This document shows, in pieces, positions 30,201 to 46,280 of a stretch of DNA of 64,000 nucleotides. This DNA comes from Labia minor. Taxonomy: Eukaryota; Arthropoda; Insecta; Dermaptera; Spongiphoridae. The stretch's first letter is position 1; each line of letters starts with the position of its first letter. The DNA is taken from the NCBI GenBank assembly GCA_963082975.1, contig OY720344.1:5753580-5817579 (forward strand). Direction: 5' to 3'. Below the pieces are notes generated by a model. That model was not told the DNA's origin and searched no databases. It was given only the letters and a program-made list of their open reading frames with translations. A program made the position numbers and the translations under genes.

Positions 30201-33200
30201 ATAAAAATATTAAAAAAATATATTATTGATATTTCTGATGAATAATATTTTTTTTATTCCGAAAACCTAGGGTCATCCTACGATGACCTTTCATAATTTT
30301 TTCTGTAAAATTAAAAAATGAAATGTTTTAAAAAAAATAATAAATTCGTTCATTTTAAAAATAAAAATAAAAATATTAAAAAAATATATTATTGATATTT
30401 CTGATGAATAATTATTTTTTTATGCCGAAAACCTAGGGTCATGACCGATGACCTTTCATAATTTTTACGGGAAAATTAAAAAATGAAATTTTTAAAAGTA
30501 AATAATAAATTCGTTCATTTTACATCATGAAAATATTAAAAAAATATATTATTGATATTTCTGAAGAATAATTATTTTTTTATTCCGAAAACCTAGGGTC
30601 ATCCTACGATGACCTTTCATACTTTTTTCGGTAAAATTAAAAAGTGAAATGTTTTAAAAAAAATAATAAATTCGTTCATTTTACTTCATAAAAATATTAA
30701 AAAAATATATTATTGATATTTCTGATGAATAATTATTTTTTATTTCCGAAAACCTAGGGTCATCTTACGATGACCTTTCATAATTTTTTCGGTAAAATTA
30801 AAAAATGAAATGTTTTAAAAAAAATAATAAATTCATTCATTTTACATCATAAAAATATTAAAAAAATATATTATTGATATTTCTGATGAATAATTATTTT
30901 TTTATGCCGAAAACCTAGGGTCATCCTTCGATGACCTTTCATAATTTTTACGGGAAAATTAAAAAATGAAATTTTTATAAGTAAATAATAAATTCGTTCA
31001 TTTTAAATCATAAAAATATTAAAAAAATATATTATTGATATTTCTGATGAATAATTATTTTTTTATTCCGAAAACCTAGGGTCATCCTACGATGACCTTT
31101 CATACTTTTTTCGGTAAAATTAAAAAATGAAATGTTTAAAAAAAAATAATAAATTCGTTCATTTTACATGATAAAAATATTAAAAAAATATATTATTGAT
31201 ATTTCTGAAGAATAATTATTTTTTTATTCCGAAAACCTAGGGTCATCCTACGATGACCTTTCATACTTTTTTCGGTAAAATTAAAAAGTGAAATGTTTTA
31301 AAAAAAATAATAAATTCGTTCATTTTACTTCATAAAAATATTAAAAAAATATATTATTAATATTTCTGATGAATAATTATTTTTTTATGCCGAAAACCTA
31401 GGGTCATCCTACGATGACCTTTCATAATTTTTACGGGAAAATTAAAAAATGAAATTTTTAAAAATAAATAATAAATTCGATCATTTTACATCATAAAAAT
31501 ATTAAAAAAATATATTATTGATATTTCTGATGAATAATATTTTTTTTATTCCGAAAACCTAGGGTCATCCTACGATGACCTTTCATAATTTTTTCTGTAA
31601 AATTAAAAAATGAAATGTTTTAAAAAAAATAATAAATTCGTTCATTTTAAAAATAAAAATAAAAATATTAAAAAAATATATTATTGATATTTCTGATGAA
31701 TAATTATTTTTTTATGCCGAAAACCTAGGGTCATGACCGATGACCTTTCATAATTTTTACGGGAAAATTAAAAAATGAAATTTTTAAAAGTAAATAATAA
31801 ATTCGTTCATTTTACATCATGAAAATATTAAAAAAATATATTATTGATATTTCTGAAGAATAATTATTTTTTTATTCCGAAAACCTAGGGTCATCCTACG
31901 ATGACCTTTCATACTTTTTTCGGTAAAATTAAAAAGTGAAATGTTTTAAAAAAAATAATAAATTCGTTCATTTTACTTCATAAAAATATTAAAAAAATAT
32001 ATTATTGATATTTCTGATGAATAATTATTTTTTATTTCCGAAAACCTAGGGTCATCTTACGATGACCTTTCATAATTTTTTCGGTAAAATTAAAAAATGA
32101 AATGTTTTAAAAAAAATAATAAATTCATTCATTTTACATCATAAAAATATTAAAAAAATATATTATTGATATTTCTGATGAATAATTATTTTTTTATGCC
32201 GAAAACCTAGGGTCATCCTTCGATGACCTTTCATAATTTTTACGGGAAAATTAAAAAATGAAATTTTTATAAGTAAATAATAAATTCGTTCATTTTAAAT
32301 CATAAAAATATTAAAAAAATATATTATTGATATTTCTGATGAATAATTATTTTTTTATTCCGAAAACCTAGGGTCATCCTACGATGACCTTTCATACTTT
32401 TTTCGGTAAAATTAAAAAATGAAATGTTTTAAAAAAAATAATAAATTCGTTCATTTTACATGATAAAAATATTAAAAAAATATATTATTGATATTTCTGA
32501 AGAATAATTATTTTTTTATTCCGAAAACCTAGGGTCATCCTACGATGACCTTTCATACTTTTTTCGGTAAAATTAAAAAGTGAAATGTTTTAAAAAAAAT
32601 AATAAATTCGTTCATTTTACTTCATAAAAATATTAAAAAAATATATTATTAATATTTCTGATGAATAATTATTTTTTTATGCCGAAAACCTAGGGTCATC
32701 CTACGATGACCTTTCATAATTTTTACGGGAAAATTAAAAAATGAAATTTTTAAAAATAAATAATAAATTCGATCATTTTACATCATAAAAATATTAAAAA
32801 AATATATTATTGATATTTCTGATGAATAATTAATTTTTTATTCCGAAAACCTAGGGTCATCCTAAGATGACCTTTCATAATTTTTTCCGTAAAATTAAAA
32901 AATGAAATTTTTAAAAGTAAATAATAAATTAGTTCATTTTACATCATAAAAATATTAAAAAAATATATTATTGATATTTTGATGAATAATTATTTTTTTA
33001 TGCCGAAAACCTAGGGTCATCCTACGATAACCTTTCATAATTTTTTCGGTAAAATTAAAAAATGAAATGTTTTAAAAAAAATAATAAATTCGTTCATTTT
33101 ACTTCATAAAAATATTAAAAAAATATATTATTTATATTTTGATGAATAATTATTTTTTTATGCCGAAAACCTAGGGTCATCCTACGATGACCTTTCATAA

Positions 33201-36200
33201 TTTTTTCGGTAAAATTAAAAAATGAAATGTTTTAAAAAAAATAATAAATTCATTCATTTTACATCATAAAAATATTAAAAAAATATATTATTGATATTTC
33301 TGATGAATAATTATTTTTTTATGCCGAAAACCTAGGGTCATCCTTCGATGACCTTTCATAATTTTTACGGGAAAATTAAAAAATGAAATTTTTAAAAGTA
33401 AATAATAAATTCGTTCATTTTACTTCATAAAAATATTAAAAAAATATATTATTAATATTTCTGATGAATAATTATTTTTTTATGCCGAAAACCTAGGGTC
33501 ATCCTACGATGACCTTTCATAATTTTTACGGGAAAATTAAAAAATGAAATTTTTAAAAATAAATAATAAATTCGATCATTTTACATCATAAAAATATTAA
33601 AAAAATATATTATTGATATTTCTGATGAATAATTATTTTTTTATTCCGAAAACCTAGGGTCATCCTAAGATGACCTTTCATAATTTTTTCCGTAAAATTA
33701 AAAAATGAAATGTTTTAAAAAAAATAATAAATTCGTTCATTTTACATCATAAAAATATTAAAAAAATATATTATTGATATTTCAGATGAATAAATATTTT
33801 TTTATGCCAAAACCTAGGGTCATCCTACGATGACCTTTCATACTTTTTTTGGTAAAATTAAAAAATGAAATGTTTTAAAAAAAATAATAAATTCGTTCAT
33901 TTTACATCATAAAAATATTAAAAAAATATATTATTAATATTTCTGATGAATAATTATTTTTTATTTCCGAAAACCTAGGGTCATTTTACGATGACTTTTC
34001 ATAATTTTTTCGGTAAAATTAAAAAATGAAATGTTTTAAAAAAAATAATAAATTCATTCATTTTACATCATAAAAATATTAAAAAAATATATTATTGATA
34101 TTTCTGATGAATAATTATTTTTTTATGCCGAAAACCTAGGGTCATCCTTCGATGACCTTTCATAATTTTTACGGGAAAATTAAAAAATGAAATTTTTAAA
34201 AGTAAATAATAAATTCGTTCATTTTAAATCATAAAAATATTAAAAAAATATATTATTGATATTTCTGATGAATAATTATTTTTTTATTCCGAAAACCTAG
34301 GGTCATCCTACGATGACCTTTCATAATTTTTTCGGTAAAATTAAAAAATGAAATGTTTTAAAAAAAATAATAAATTCGTTCATTTTAAAAATAAAAATAA
34401 AAATATTAAAAAAATATATTATTGATATTTCTGATGAATAATTATTTTTTTATGCCGAAAACCTAGGGTCATCCTACGATGACCTTTCATAATTTTTACG
34501 GGAAAATTAAAAAATGAAATTTTTAAAAGTAAATAATAAATTCGTTCATTTTACATCATGAAAATATTAAAAAAATATATTATTTGTATTTCTGAAGAAT
34601 AATTATTTTTTTATTCCGAAAACCTAGGGTCATCCTACGATGACCTTTCATACTTTTTTCGGTAAAATTAAAAAGTGAAATGTTTTAAAAAAAATAATAA
34701 ATTCGTTCATTTTACTTCATAAAAATATTAAAAAAATATATTATTGATATTTCTGATGAATAATTATTTTTTATTTCCGAAAACCTAGGGTCATCTTACG
34801 ATGACCTTTCATAATTTTTTCGGTAAAATTACAAAATGAAATGTTTTAAAAAAAATAATAAATTCGTTCATTTTACATCATAAAAATATTTAAAAAATTT
34901 ATTATTGATATTTCTGATGAATAATTATTTTTTTATTCCGAAAACCTAGGGTCATCCTACGATGACCTTTCATAGTTTTTTCGGTAAAATTAAAAAATGA
35001 AATGTTTTAAAAAAAATAATAAATTCGTTCATTTTACTTCATAAAAATATTAAAAAAATATATTATTGATATTTCTGATGAATAATTATTTTTTTATGCC
35101 GAAAATCTAGGGTCATCCTACGATGACCTTTCATAATTTTTACGGGAAAATTAAAAAATTAAATTTTTAAAAGTAAATAATAAATTCGTTCATTTTACAT
35201 CATAAAAATATTAAAAAAATATATTATTGATATTTCTGATGAATAATTATTTTTTTATTCCGAAAACCTAGGGTCATCCTACGATGACCTTTCATAATTT
35301 TTTCGGTAAAATTAAAAAATGAAATGTTTTATAAAAAATAATAAATTCGTTCATTTTACATGATAAAAATATTAAAAAAATATATTATTGATATTTCTGA
35401 AGAATAATTATTTTTTTATTCCGAAAACCTAGGGTCATCCTACGATGACCTTTCATACTTTTTTCGGTAAAATTAAAAAGTGAAATGTTTTAAAAAAAAT
35501 AATAAATTCGTTCATTTTACTTCATAAAAATATTAAAAAAATATATTATTAATATTTCTGATGAATAATTATTTTTTTATGCCGAAAACCTAGGGTCATC
35601 CTACGATGACCTTTCATAATTTTTACGGGAAAATTAAAAAATGAAATTTTTAAAAATAAATAATAAATTCGATCATTTTACATCATAAAAATATTAAAAA
35701 AATATATTATTGATATTTCTGATGAATAATTATTTTTTTATTCCGAAAACCTAGGGTCATCCTAAGATGACCTTTCATAATTTTTTCCGTAAAATTAAAA
35801 AATGAAATGTTTTAAAAAAAATAATAAATTCGTTCATTTTACATCATAAAAATATTAAAAAAATATATTATTGATATTTCTGATGAATAAATATTTTTTT
35901 ATGCCCAAACCTAGGGTCATCCTACGATGACCTTTCATAATTTTTTTGGTAAAATTAAAAAATGAAATGTTTTAAAAAAAATAATAAATTCGTTCATTTT
36001 ACATCATAAAAATATTAAAAAAATATATTATTGATATTTCTGATGAATAATTATTTTTTTATGCCGAAAACCTAGGGTCATCCTTCGATGACCTTTCATA
36101 ATTTTTACGGGAAAATTAAAAAATGAAATTTTTAAAAGTAAATAATAAATTCGTTCATTTTACATCATAAAAATATTAAAAAAATATATTATTGATATTT

Positions 36201-37387
36201 CTGATGAATAATATTTTTTTTATTCCGAAAACCTAGGGTCATCCTACGATGACCTTTCATAATTTTTTCGGTAAAATTAAAAAATGAAATGTTTTAAAAA
36301 AAATAATAAATTCGTTCATTTTAAAAATAAAAATAAAAATATTAAAAAAATATATTATTGATATTTCTGATGAATAATTATTTTTTTATGCCGAAAACCT
36401 AGGGTCATCCTACGATGACCTTTCATAATTTTTACGGGAAAATTAAAAAATGAAATTTTTAAAAGTAAATAATAAATTCGTTCATTTTACATCATGAAAA
36501 TATTAAAAAAATATATTATTGATATTTCTGAAGAATAATTATTTTTTTATTCCGAAAACCTAGGGTCATCCTACGATGACCTTTCATACTTTTTTCGGTA
36601 AAATTAAAAAGTGAAATGTTTTAAAAAAAATAATAAATTCGTTCATTTTACTTCATAAAAATATTAAAAAAATATATTATTGATATTTCTGATGAATAAT
36701 TATTTTTTATTTCCGAAAACCTAGGGTCATCTTACGATGTCCTTTCATAATTTTTTCGGTAAAATTACAAAATGAAATGTTTTAAAAAAAATAATAAATT
36801 CGTTCATTTTACATCATAAAAATATTTAAAAAATTTATTATTGATATTTCTGATGAATAATTATTTTTTTATGCCGAAAATCTAGGGTCATCCTACGATG
36901 ACCTTTCATAATTTTTACGGGAAAATTAAAAAATTAAATTTTTAAAAGTAAATAATAAATTCGTTCATTTTACATCATAAAAATATTAAAAAAATATATT
37001 ATTGATATTTCTGATGAATAATTATTTTTTTATGCCGAAAATCTAGGGTCATCCTACGATGACCTTTCATAATTTTTACGGGAAAATTAAAAAATTAAAT
37101 TTTTAAAAGTAAATAATTAATTCGTTCATTTTACTTCATAAAAATATTAAAAAAATATATTATTAATATTTCTGATGAATTATTATTTTTTTGTGCCGAA
37201 AACCTAGGGTCATCCTACGATGACCTTTCATAATTTTTACGGGAAAATTAAAAAATGAAATTTTTAAAAGTAAATAATAAATTCGTTCATTTTACATCAT
37301 AAAAATATTAAAAAAATATATTATTGATATTTTGATGAATAATTATTTTTTTATGCCGAAAACCTAGGGTCATCCTTCGATGACCTT

Positions 37388-40300
37388 TCTTAATTTTTAC
37401 GGGAAAATTAAAAAATGAAATTTTTAAAAGTAAATAATAAATTCGTTCATTTTACATCATAAAAATATTAAAAAAATATATTATTGATATTTCTGAAGAA
37501 TAATTATTTTTTTATTCCGAAAACCTAGGGTCATCCTACGATGACCTTTCATACTTTTTTCGGTAAAATTAAAAAGTGAAATGTTTTAAAAAAAATAATA
37601 AATTCGTTCATTTTACTTCATAAAAATATTAAAAAAATATATTATTAATATTTCTGATGAATAATTATTTTTTTATGCCGAAAACCTAGGGTCATCCTAC
37701 GATGACCTTTCATAATTTTTACGGGAAAATTAAAAAATGAAATTTTTAAAAATAAATAATAAATTCGATCATTTTACATCATAAAAATATTAAAAAAATA
37801 TATTATTGATATTTCTGATTAATAATTATTTTTTTATTCCGAAAACCTAGGGTCATCCTAAGATGACCTTTCATAATTTTTTCCGTAAAATTAAAAAATG
37901 AAATGTTTTAAAAAAAATAATAAATTCGTTCATTTTACATCATAAAAATATTAAAAAAATATATTATTGATATTTCTGATGAATAAATATTTTTTTATGC
38001 CCAAACCTAGGGTCATCCTACGATGACCTTTCATAATTTTTTTGGTAAAATTAAAAAATGAAATGTTTTAAAAAAAATAATAAATTCGTTCATTTTACAT
38101 CATAAAAATATTAAAAAAATATATTATTGATATTTCTGATGAATAATTATTTTTTTATGCCGAAAACCTAGGGTCATCCTTCGATGACCTTTCATAATTT
38201 TTACGGGAAAATTAAAAAATGAAATTTTTAAAAGTAAATAATAAATTCGTTCATTTTACATCATAAAAATATTAAAAAAATATATTATTGATATTTCTGA
38301 TGAATAATTATTTTTTTATGCCGAAAACCTAGGGTCATCCTTCGATGACCTTTCATAATTTTTACGGGAAAATTAAAAAATGAAATTTTTAAAAGTAAAT
38401 AATAAATTCGTTCATTTTACATCATAAAAATATTAAAAAAATATATTATTGATATTTCTGATGAATAATATTTTTTTTATTCCGAAAACCTAGGGTCATC
38501 CTACGATGACCTTTCATAATTTTTTCGGTAAAATTAAAAAATGAAATGTTTTAAAAAAAATAATAAATTCGTTCATTTTAAAAATAAAAATAAAAATATT
38601 AAAAAAATATATTATTGATATTTCTGATGAATAATTATTTTTTTATGCCGAAAACCTAGGGTCATCCTACGATGACATTTCATAATTTTTACGGGAAAAT
38701 TAAAAAATGAAATTTTTAAAAGTAAATAATAAATTCGTTCATTTTACATCATGAAAATATTAAAAAAATATATTATTGATATTTCTGAAGAATAATTATT
38801 TTTTTATTCCGAAAACCTAGGGTCATCCTACGATGACCTTTCATACTTTTTTCGGTAAAATTAAAAAGTGAAATGTTTTAAAAAAAATAATAAATTCGTT
38901 CATTTTACTTCATAAAAATATTAAAAAAATATATTATTGATATTTCTGATGAATAATTATTTTTTATTTCCGAAAACCTAGGGTCATCTTACGATGACCT
39001 TTCATAATTTTTTCGGTAAAATTACAAAATGAAATGTTTTAAAAAAAATAATAAATTCGTTCATTTTACATCATAAAAATATTTAAAAAATTTATTATTG
39101 ATATTTCTGATGAATAATTATTTTTTTATGCCGAAAATCTAGGGTCATCCTACGATGACCTTTCATAATTTTTACGGGAAAATTAAAAAATTAAATTTTT
39201 AAAAGTAAATAATAAATTCGTTCATTTTACATCATAAAAATATTAAAAAAATATATTATTGATATTTCTGATGAATAATTATTTTTTTATGCCGAAAATC
39301 TAGGGTCATCCTACGATGACCTTTCATAATTTTTACGGGAAAATTAAAAAATTAAATTTTTAAAAGTAAATAATAAATTCGTTCATTTTACTTCATAAAA
39401 ATATTAAAAAAATATATTATTAATATTTCTGATGAATTATTATTTTTTTGTGCCGAAAACCTAGGGTCATCCTACGATGACCTTTCATAATTTTTACGGG
39501 AAAATTAAAAAATGAAATTTTTAAAAGTAAATAATAAATTCGTTCATTTTACATCATAAAAATATTAAAAAAATATATTATTGATATTTTGATGAATAAT
39601 TATTTTTTTATGCCGAAAACCTAGGGTCATCCTTCGATGACCTTTCTTAATTTTTACGGGAAAATTAAAAAATGAAATTTTTAAAAGTAAATAATAAATT
39701 CGTTCATTTTACATCATAAAAATATTAAAAAAATATATTATTGATATTTCTGAAGAATAATTATTTTTTTATTCCGAAACCCTAGGGTCATCCTACGATG
39801 ACCTTTCATACTTTTTTCGGTAAAATTAAAAAGTGAAATGTTTTAAAAAAAATAATAAATTCGTTCATTTTACTTCATAAAAATATTAAAAAAATATATT
39901 ATTAATATTTCTGATGAATAATTATTTTTTTATGCCGAAAACCTAGGGTCATCCTACGATGACCTTTCATAATTTTTTTGGTAAAATTAAAAAATGAAAT
40001 GTTTTAAAAAAAATAATAAATTCGTTCATTTTACATCATAAAAATATTAAAAAAATATATTATTGATATTTCTGATGAATAATTATTTTTTTATTCCGAA
40101 AACCTAGGGTCATCCTAAGATGACCTTTCATAATTTTTTCCGTAAAATTAAAAAATGAAATTTTTAAAAGTAAATAATAAATTAGTTCATTTTACATCAT
40201 AAAAATATTAAAAAAATATATTATTGATATTTTGATGAATAATTATTTTTTTATGCCGAAAACCTAGGGTCATCCTACGATAACCTTTCATAATTTTTTC

Positions 40301-43300
40301 GGTAAAATTAAAAAATGAAATGTTTTAAAAAAAATAATAAATTCGTTCATTTTACTTCATAAAAATATTAAAAAAATATATTATTTATATTTTGATGAAT
40401 AATTATTTTTTTATGCCGAAAACCTAGGGTCATCCTACGATGACCTTTCATAATTTTTTCGGTAAAATTAAAAAATGAAATGTTTTAAAAAAAATAATAA
40501 ATTCATTCATTTTACATCATAAAAATATTAAAAAAATATATTATTGATATTTCTGATGAATAATTATTTTTTTATGCCGAAAACCTAGGGTCATCCTTCG
40601 ATGACCTTTCATAATTTTTACGGGAAAATTAAAAAATTAAATTTTTAAAAGTAAATAATAAATTCGTTCATTTTACTTCATAAAAATATTAAAAAAATAT
40701 ATTATTAATATTTCTGATGAATAATTATTTTTTTATGCCGAAAACCTAGGGTCATCCTACGATGACCTTTCATAATTTTTACGGGAAAATTAAAAAATGA
40801 AATTTTTAAAAATAAATAATAAATTCGATCATTTTACATCATAAAAATATTAAAAAAATATATTATTGATATTTCTGATGAATAATTATTTTTTTATTCC
40901 GAAAACCTAGGGTCATCCTACGATGACCTTTCATACTTTTTTCGGTAAAATTAAAAAGTGAAATGTTTTAAAAAAAATAATAAATTCGTTCATTTTACTT
41001 CATAAAAATATTAAAAAAATATATTATTGATATTTCTGATGAATAATTATTTTTTATTTCCGAAAACCTAGGGTCATCTTACGATGACCTTTCATAATTT
41101 TTTCGGTAAAATTAAAAAATGAAATGTTTTAAAAAAAATAATAAATTCATTCATTTTACATCATAAAAATATTAAAAAAATATATTATTGATATTTCTGA
41201 TCAATAATTATTTTTTATTCCCAAAACCTAGGGTCATCATACGATGACCTTTCATACTTTTTTCGGTAAAATTAAAAAATGAAATGTTTTAAAAAAAATA
41301 ATAAATTCGTTCATTTTACTTCATAAAAATATTAAAAAAATATATTATTGATATTTCTGATGAATAATTATTTTTTTATGCCGAAAATCTAGGGTCATCC
41401 TACGATGACCTTTCATAATTTTTACGGGAAAATTAAAAAATTAAATTTTTAAAAGTAAATAATAAATTCGTTCATTTTACATCATAAAAATATTAAAAAA
41501 ATATATTATTGATATTTCTGATGAATAATTATTTTTTTATTCCGAAAACCTAGGGTCATCCTACGATGACCTTTCATAATTTTTACGGGAAAATTAAAAA
41601 ATGAAATTTTTAAAAGTAAATAATAAATTCGTTCATTTTACATCATAAAAATATTAAAAAAATATATTATTGATATTTTGATGAATAATTATTTTTTTAT
41701 GCCGAAAACCTAGGGTCATCCTTCGATGACCTTTCTTAATTTTTACGGGAAAATTAAAAAATGAAATTTTTAAAAGTAAATAATAAATTCGTTCATTTTA
41801 CATCATAAAAATATTAAAAAAATATATTATTGATATTTCTGAAGAATAATTATTTTTTTATTCCGAAAACCTAGGGTCATCCTACGATGACCTTTCATAA
41901 TTTTTACGGGAAAATTAAAAAATGAAATTTTTAAAAATAAATAATAAATTCGATCATTTTACATCATAAAAATATTAAAAAAATATATTATTGATATTTC
42001 TGATGAATAATTATTTTTTTATTCCGAAAACCTAGGGTCATCCTAAGATGACCTTTCATAATTTTTTCCGTAAAATTAAAAAATGAAATGTTTTAAAAAA
42101 AATAATAAATTCGTTCATTTTACATCATAAAAATATTAAAAAAATATATTATTGATATTTCTGATGAATAAATATTTTTTATGCCCAAACCTAGGGTCAT
42201 CCTACGATGACCTTTCATAATTTTTTTGGTAAAATTAAAAAATGAAATGTTTTAAAAAAAATAATAAATTCGTTCATTTTACATCATAAAAATATTAAAA
42301 AAATATATTATTGATATTTCTGATGAATAATTATTTTTTTATGCCGAAAACCTAGGGTCATCCTTCGATGACCTTTCATAATTTTTACGGGAAAATTAAA
42401 AAATGAAATTTTTAAAAGTAAATAATAAATTCGTTCATTTTACATCATAAAAATATTAAAAAAATATATTATTGATATTTCTGATGAATAATATTTTTTT
42501 TATTCCGAAAACCTAGGGTCATCCTACGATGACCTTTCATAATTTTTTCGGTAAAATTAAAAAATGAAATGTTTTAAAAAAAATAATAAATTCGTTCATT
42601 TTAAAAATAAAAATAAAAATATTAAAAAAATATATTATTGATATTTCTGATGAATAATTATTTTTTTATGCCGAAAACCTAGGGTCATCCTACGATGACC
42701 TTTCATAATTTTTACGGGAAAATTAAAAAATGAAATTTTTAAAAGTAAATAATAAATTCGTTCATTTTACATCATGAAAATATTAAAAAAATATATTATT
42801 GATATTTCTGAAGAATAATTATTTTTTTATTCCGAAACCCTAGGGTCATCCTACGATGACCTTTCATACTTTTTTCGGTAAAATTAAAAAGTGAAATGTT
42901 TTAAAAAAAATAATAAATTCGTTCATTTTACTTCATAAAAATATTAAAAAAATATATTATTGATATTTCTGATGAATAATTATTTTTTATTTCCGAAAAC
43001 CTAGGGTCATCTTACGATGACCTTTCATAATTTTTTCGGTAAAATTAAAAAATGAAATTTTTAAAAGTAAATAATAAATTCGTTCATTTTAAATCATAAA
43101 AATATTAAAAAAATATATTATTGATATTTCTGATGAATAATTATTTTTTTATTCCGAAAACCTAGGGTCATCCTACGATGACCTTTCATAATTTTTTCGG
43201 TAAAATTAAAAAATGAAATGTTTTAAAAAAAATAATAAATTCGTTCATTTTACATGATAAAAATATTAAAAAAATATATTATTGATATTTCTGATGAATA

Positions 43301-46280
43301 ATTATTTTTTTATGCCGAAAATCTAGGGTCATCTTACGATGACCTTTCATAATTTTTTCGGTAAAATTACAAAATGAAATGTTTTAAAAAAAATAATAAA
43401 TTCGTTCATTTTACATCATAAAAATATTTAAAAAATTTATTATTGATATTTCTGATGAATAATTATTTTTTTATGCCGAAAATCTAGGGTCATCCTACGA
43501 TGACCTTTCATAATTTTTACGGGAAAATTAAAAAATTAAATTTTTAAAAGTAAATAATAAATTCGTTCATTTTACATCATAAAAATATTAAAAAAATATA
43601 TTATTGATATTTCTGATGAATAATTATTTTTTTATGCCGAAAATCTAGGGTCATCCTACGATGACCTTTCATAATTTTTACGGGAAAATTAAAAAATTAA
43701 ATTTTTAAAAGTAAATAATAAATTCGTTCATTTTACTTCATAAAAATATTAAAAAAATATATTATTAATATTTCTGATGAATTATTATTTTTTTGTGCCG
43801 AAAACCTAGGGTCATCCTACGATGACCTTTCATAATTTTTACGGGAAAATTAAAAAATGAAATTTTTAAAAGTAAATAATAAATTCGTTCATTTTACATC
43901 ATAAAAATATTAAAAAAATATATTATTGATATTTTGATGAATAATTATTTTTTTATGCCGAAAACCTAGGGTCATCCTTCGATGACCTTTCTTAATTTTT
44001 ACGGGAAAATTAAAAAATGAAATTTTTAAAAGTAAATAATAAATTCGTTCATTTTACATCATAAAAATATTAAAAAAATATATTATTGATATTTCTGAAG
44101 AATAATTATTTTTTTATTCCGAAAACCTAGGGTCATCCTACGATGACCTTTCATACTTTTTTCGGTAAAATTAAAAAGTGAAATGTTTTAAAAAAAATAA
44201 TAAATTCGTTCATTTTACTTCATAAAAATATTAAAAAAATATATTATTAATATTTCTGATGAATAATTATTTTTTTATGCCGAAAACCTAGGGTCATCCT
44301 ACGATGACCTTTCATAATTTTTACGGGAAAATTAAAAAATGAAATTTTTAAAAATAAATAATAAATTCGATCATTTTACATCATAAAAATATTAAAAAAA
44401 TATATTATTGATATTTCTGATTAATAATTATTTTTTTATTCCGAAAACCTAGGGTCATCCTAAGATGACCTTTCATAATTTTTTCCGTAAAATTAAAAAA
44501 TGAAATGTTTTAAAAAAAATAATAAATTCGTTCATTTTACATCATAAAAATATTAAAAAAATATATTATTGATATTTCTGATGAATAAATATTTTTTTAT
44601 GCCCAAACCTAGGGTCATCCTACGATGACCTTTCATAATTTTTTTGGTAAAATTAAAAAATGAAATGTTTTAAAAAAAATAATAAATTCGTTCATTTTAC
44701 ATCATAAAAATATTAAAAAAATATATTATTGATATTTCTGATGAATAATTATTTTTTTATGCCGAAAACCTAGGGTCATCCTTCGATGACCTTTCATAAT
44801 TTTTACGGGAAAATTAAAAAATGAAATTTTTATAAGTAAATAATAAATTCGTTCATTTTACATCATAAAAATATTAAAAAAATATATTATTGATATTTCT
44901 GATGAATAATATTTTTTTTATTCCGAAAACCTAGGGTCATCCTACGATGACCTTTCATAATTTTTTCGGTAAAATTAAAAAATGAAATGTTTTAAAAAAA
45001 ATAATAAATTCGTTCATTTTAAAAATAAAAATAAAAATATTAAAAAAATATATTATTGATATTTCTGATGAATAATTATTTTTTTATGCCGAAAACCTAG
45101 GGTCATCCTACGATGACCTTTCATAATTTTTACGGGAAAATTAAAAAATGAAATTTTTAAAAGTAAATAATAAATTCGTTCATTTTACATCATGAAAATA
45201 TTAAAAAAATATATTATTGATATTTCTGATGAATAATTATTTTTTATTTCCGAAAACCTAGGGTCATCTTACGATGACCTTTCATAATTTTTACGGGAAA
45301 ATTAAAAAATGAAATTTTTAAAAGTAAATAATAAATTCGTTCATTTTACATCATAAAAATATTAAAAAAATATATTATTGATATTTCTGATGAATAATAT
45401 TTTTTTTATTCCGAAAACCTAGGGTCATCCTACGATGACCTTTCATAATTTTTTCGGTAAAATTAAAAAATGAAATGTTTTAAAAAAAATAATAAATTCG
45501 TTCATTTTAAAAATAAAAATAAAAATATTAAAAAAATATATTATTGATATTTCTGATGAATAATTATTTTTTTATTCCGAAAACCTAGGGTCATCCTACG
45601 ATGACCTTTCATACTTTTTTCGGTAAAATTAAAAAGTGAAATGTTTTAAAAAAAATAATAAATTCGTTCATTTTACTTCATAAAAATATTAAAAAAATAT
45701 ATTATTGATATTTCTGAAGAATAATTATTTTTTTATTCCGAAAACCTAGGGTCATCCTACGATGACCTTTCATAATTTTTACGGGAAAATTAAAAAATGA
45801 AATTTTTAAAAATAAATAATAAATTCGATCATTTTACATCATAAAAATATTAAAAAAATATATTATTGATATTTCTGATGAATAATTATTTTTTTATTCC
45901 GAAAACCTAGGGTCATCCTAAGATGACCTTTCATAATTTTTTCCGTAAAATTAAAAAATGAAATGTTTTAAAAAAAATAATAAATTCGTTCATTTTACAT
46001 CATAAAAATATTAAAAAAATATATTATTGATATTTCTGATGAATAAATATTTTTTATGCCCAAACCTAGGGTCATCCTACGATGACCTTTCATAATTTTT
46101 TTGGTAAAATTAAAAAATGAAATGTTTTAAAAAAAATAATAAATTCGTTCATTTTACATCATAAAAATATTAAAAAAATATATTATTGATATTTCTGATG
46201 AATAATTATTTTTTTATGCCGAAAACCTAGGGTCATCCTTCGATGACCTTTCATAATTTTTACGGGAAAATTAAAAAATG
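37388..46280 (+). repeat. Higher-order region with about 2.26-kb (14-monomer) periodicity
   Basis: The private variant CCTTTCTTAATTTTTAC (normally CCTTTCATAA) gives TCTTAA at 37388, 39645, 41734 and 43990, i.e. spacings of 2257, 2089 and 2256 bp. The neighbouring variants TTTTTGTGCCGAAAA and TTATTATTTTTTTG keep the same order in three of the intervals. One more copy of the same private variant sits at 21741, 15,647 bp before the first. The limits given are approximate because blocks are partly rearranged: 13 rather than 14 monomers in the second interval. Confidence 0.65.
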
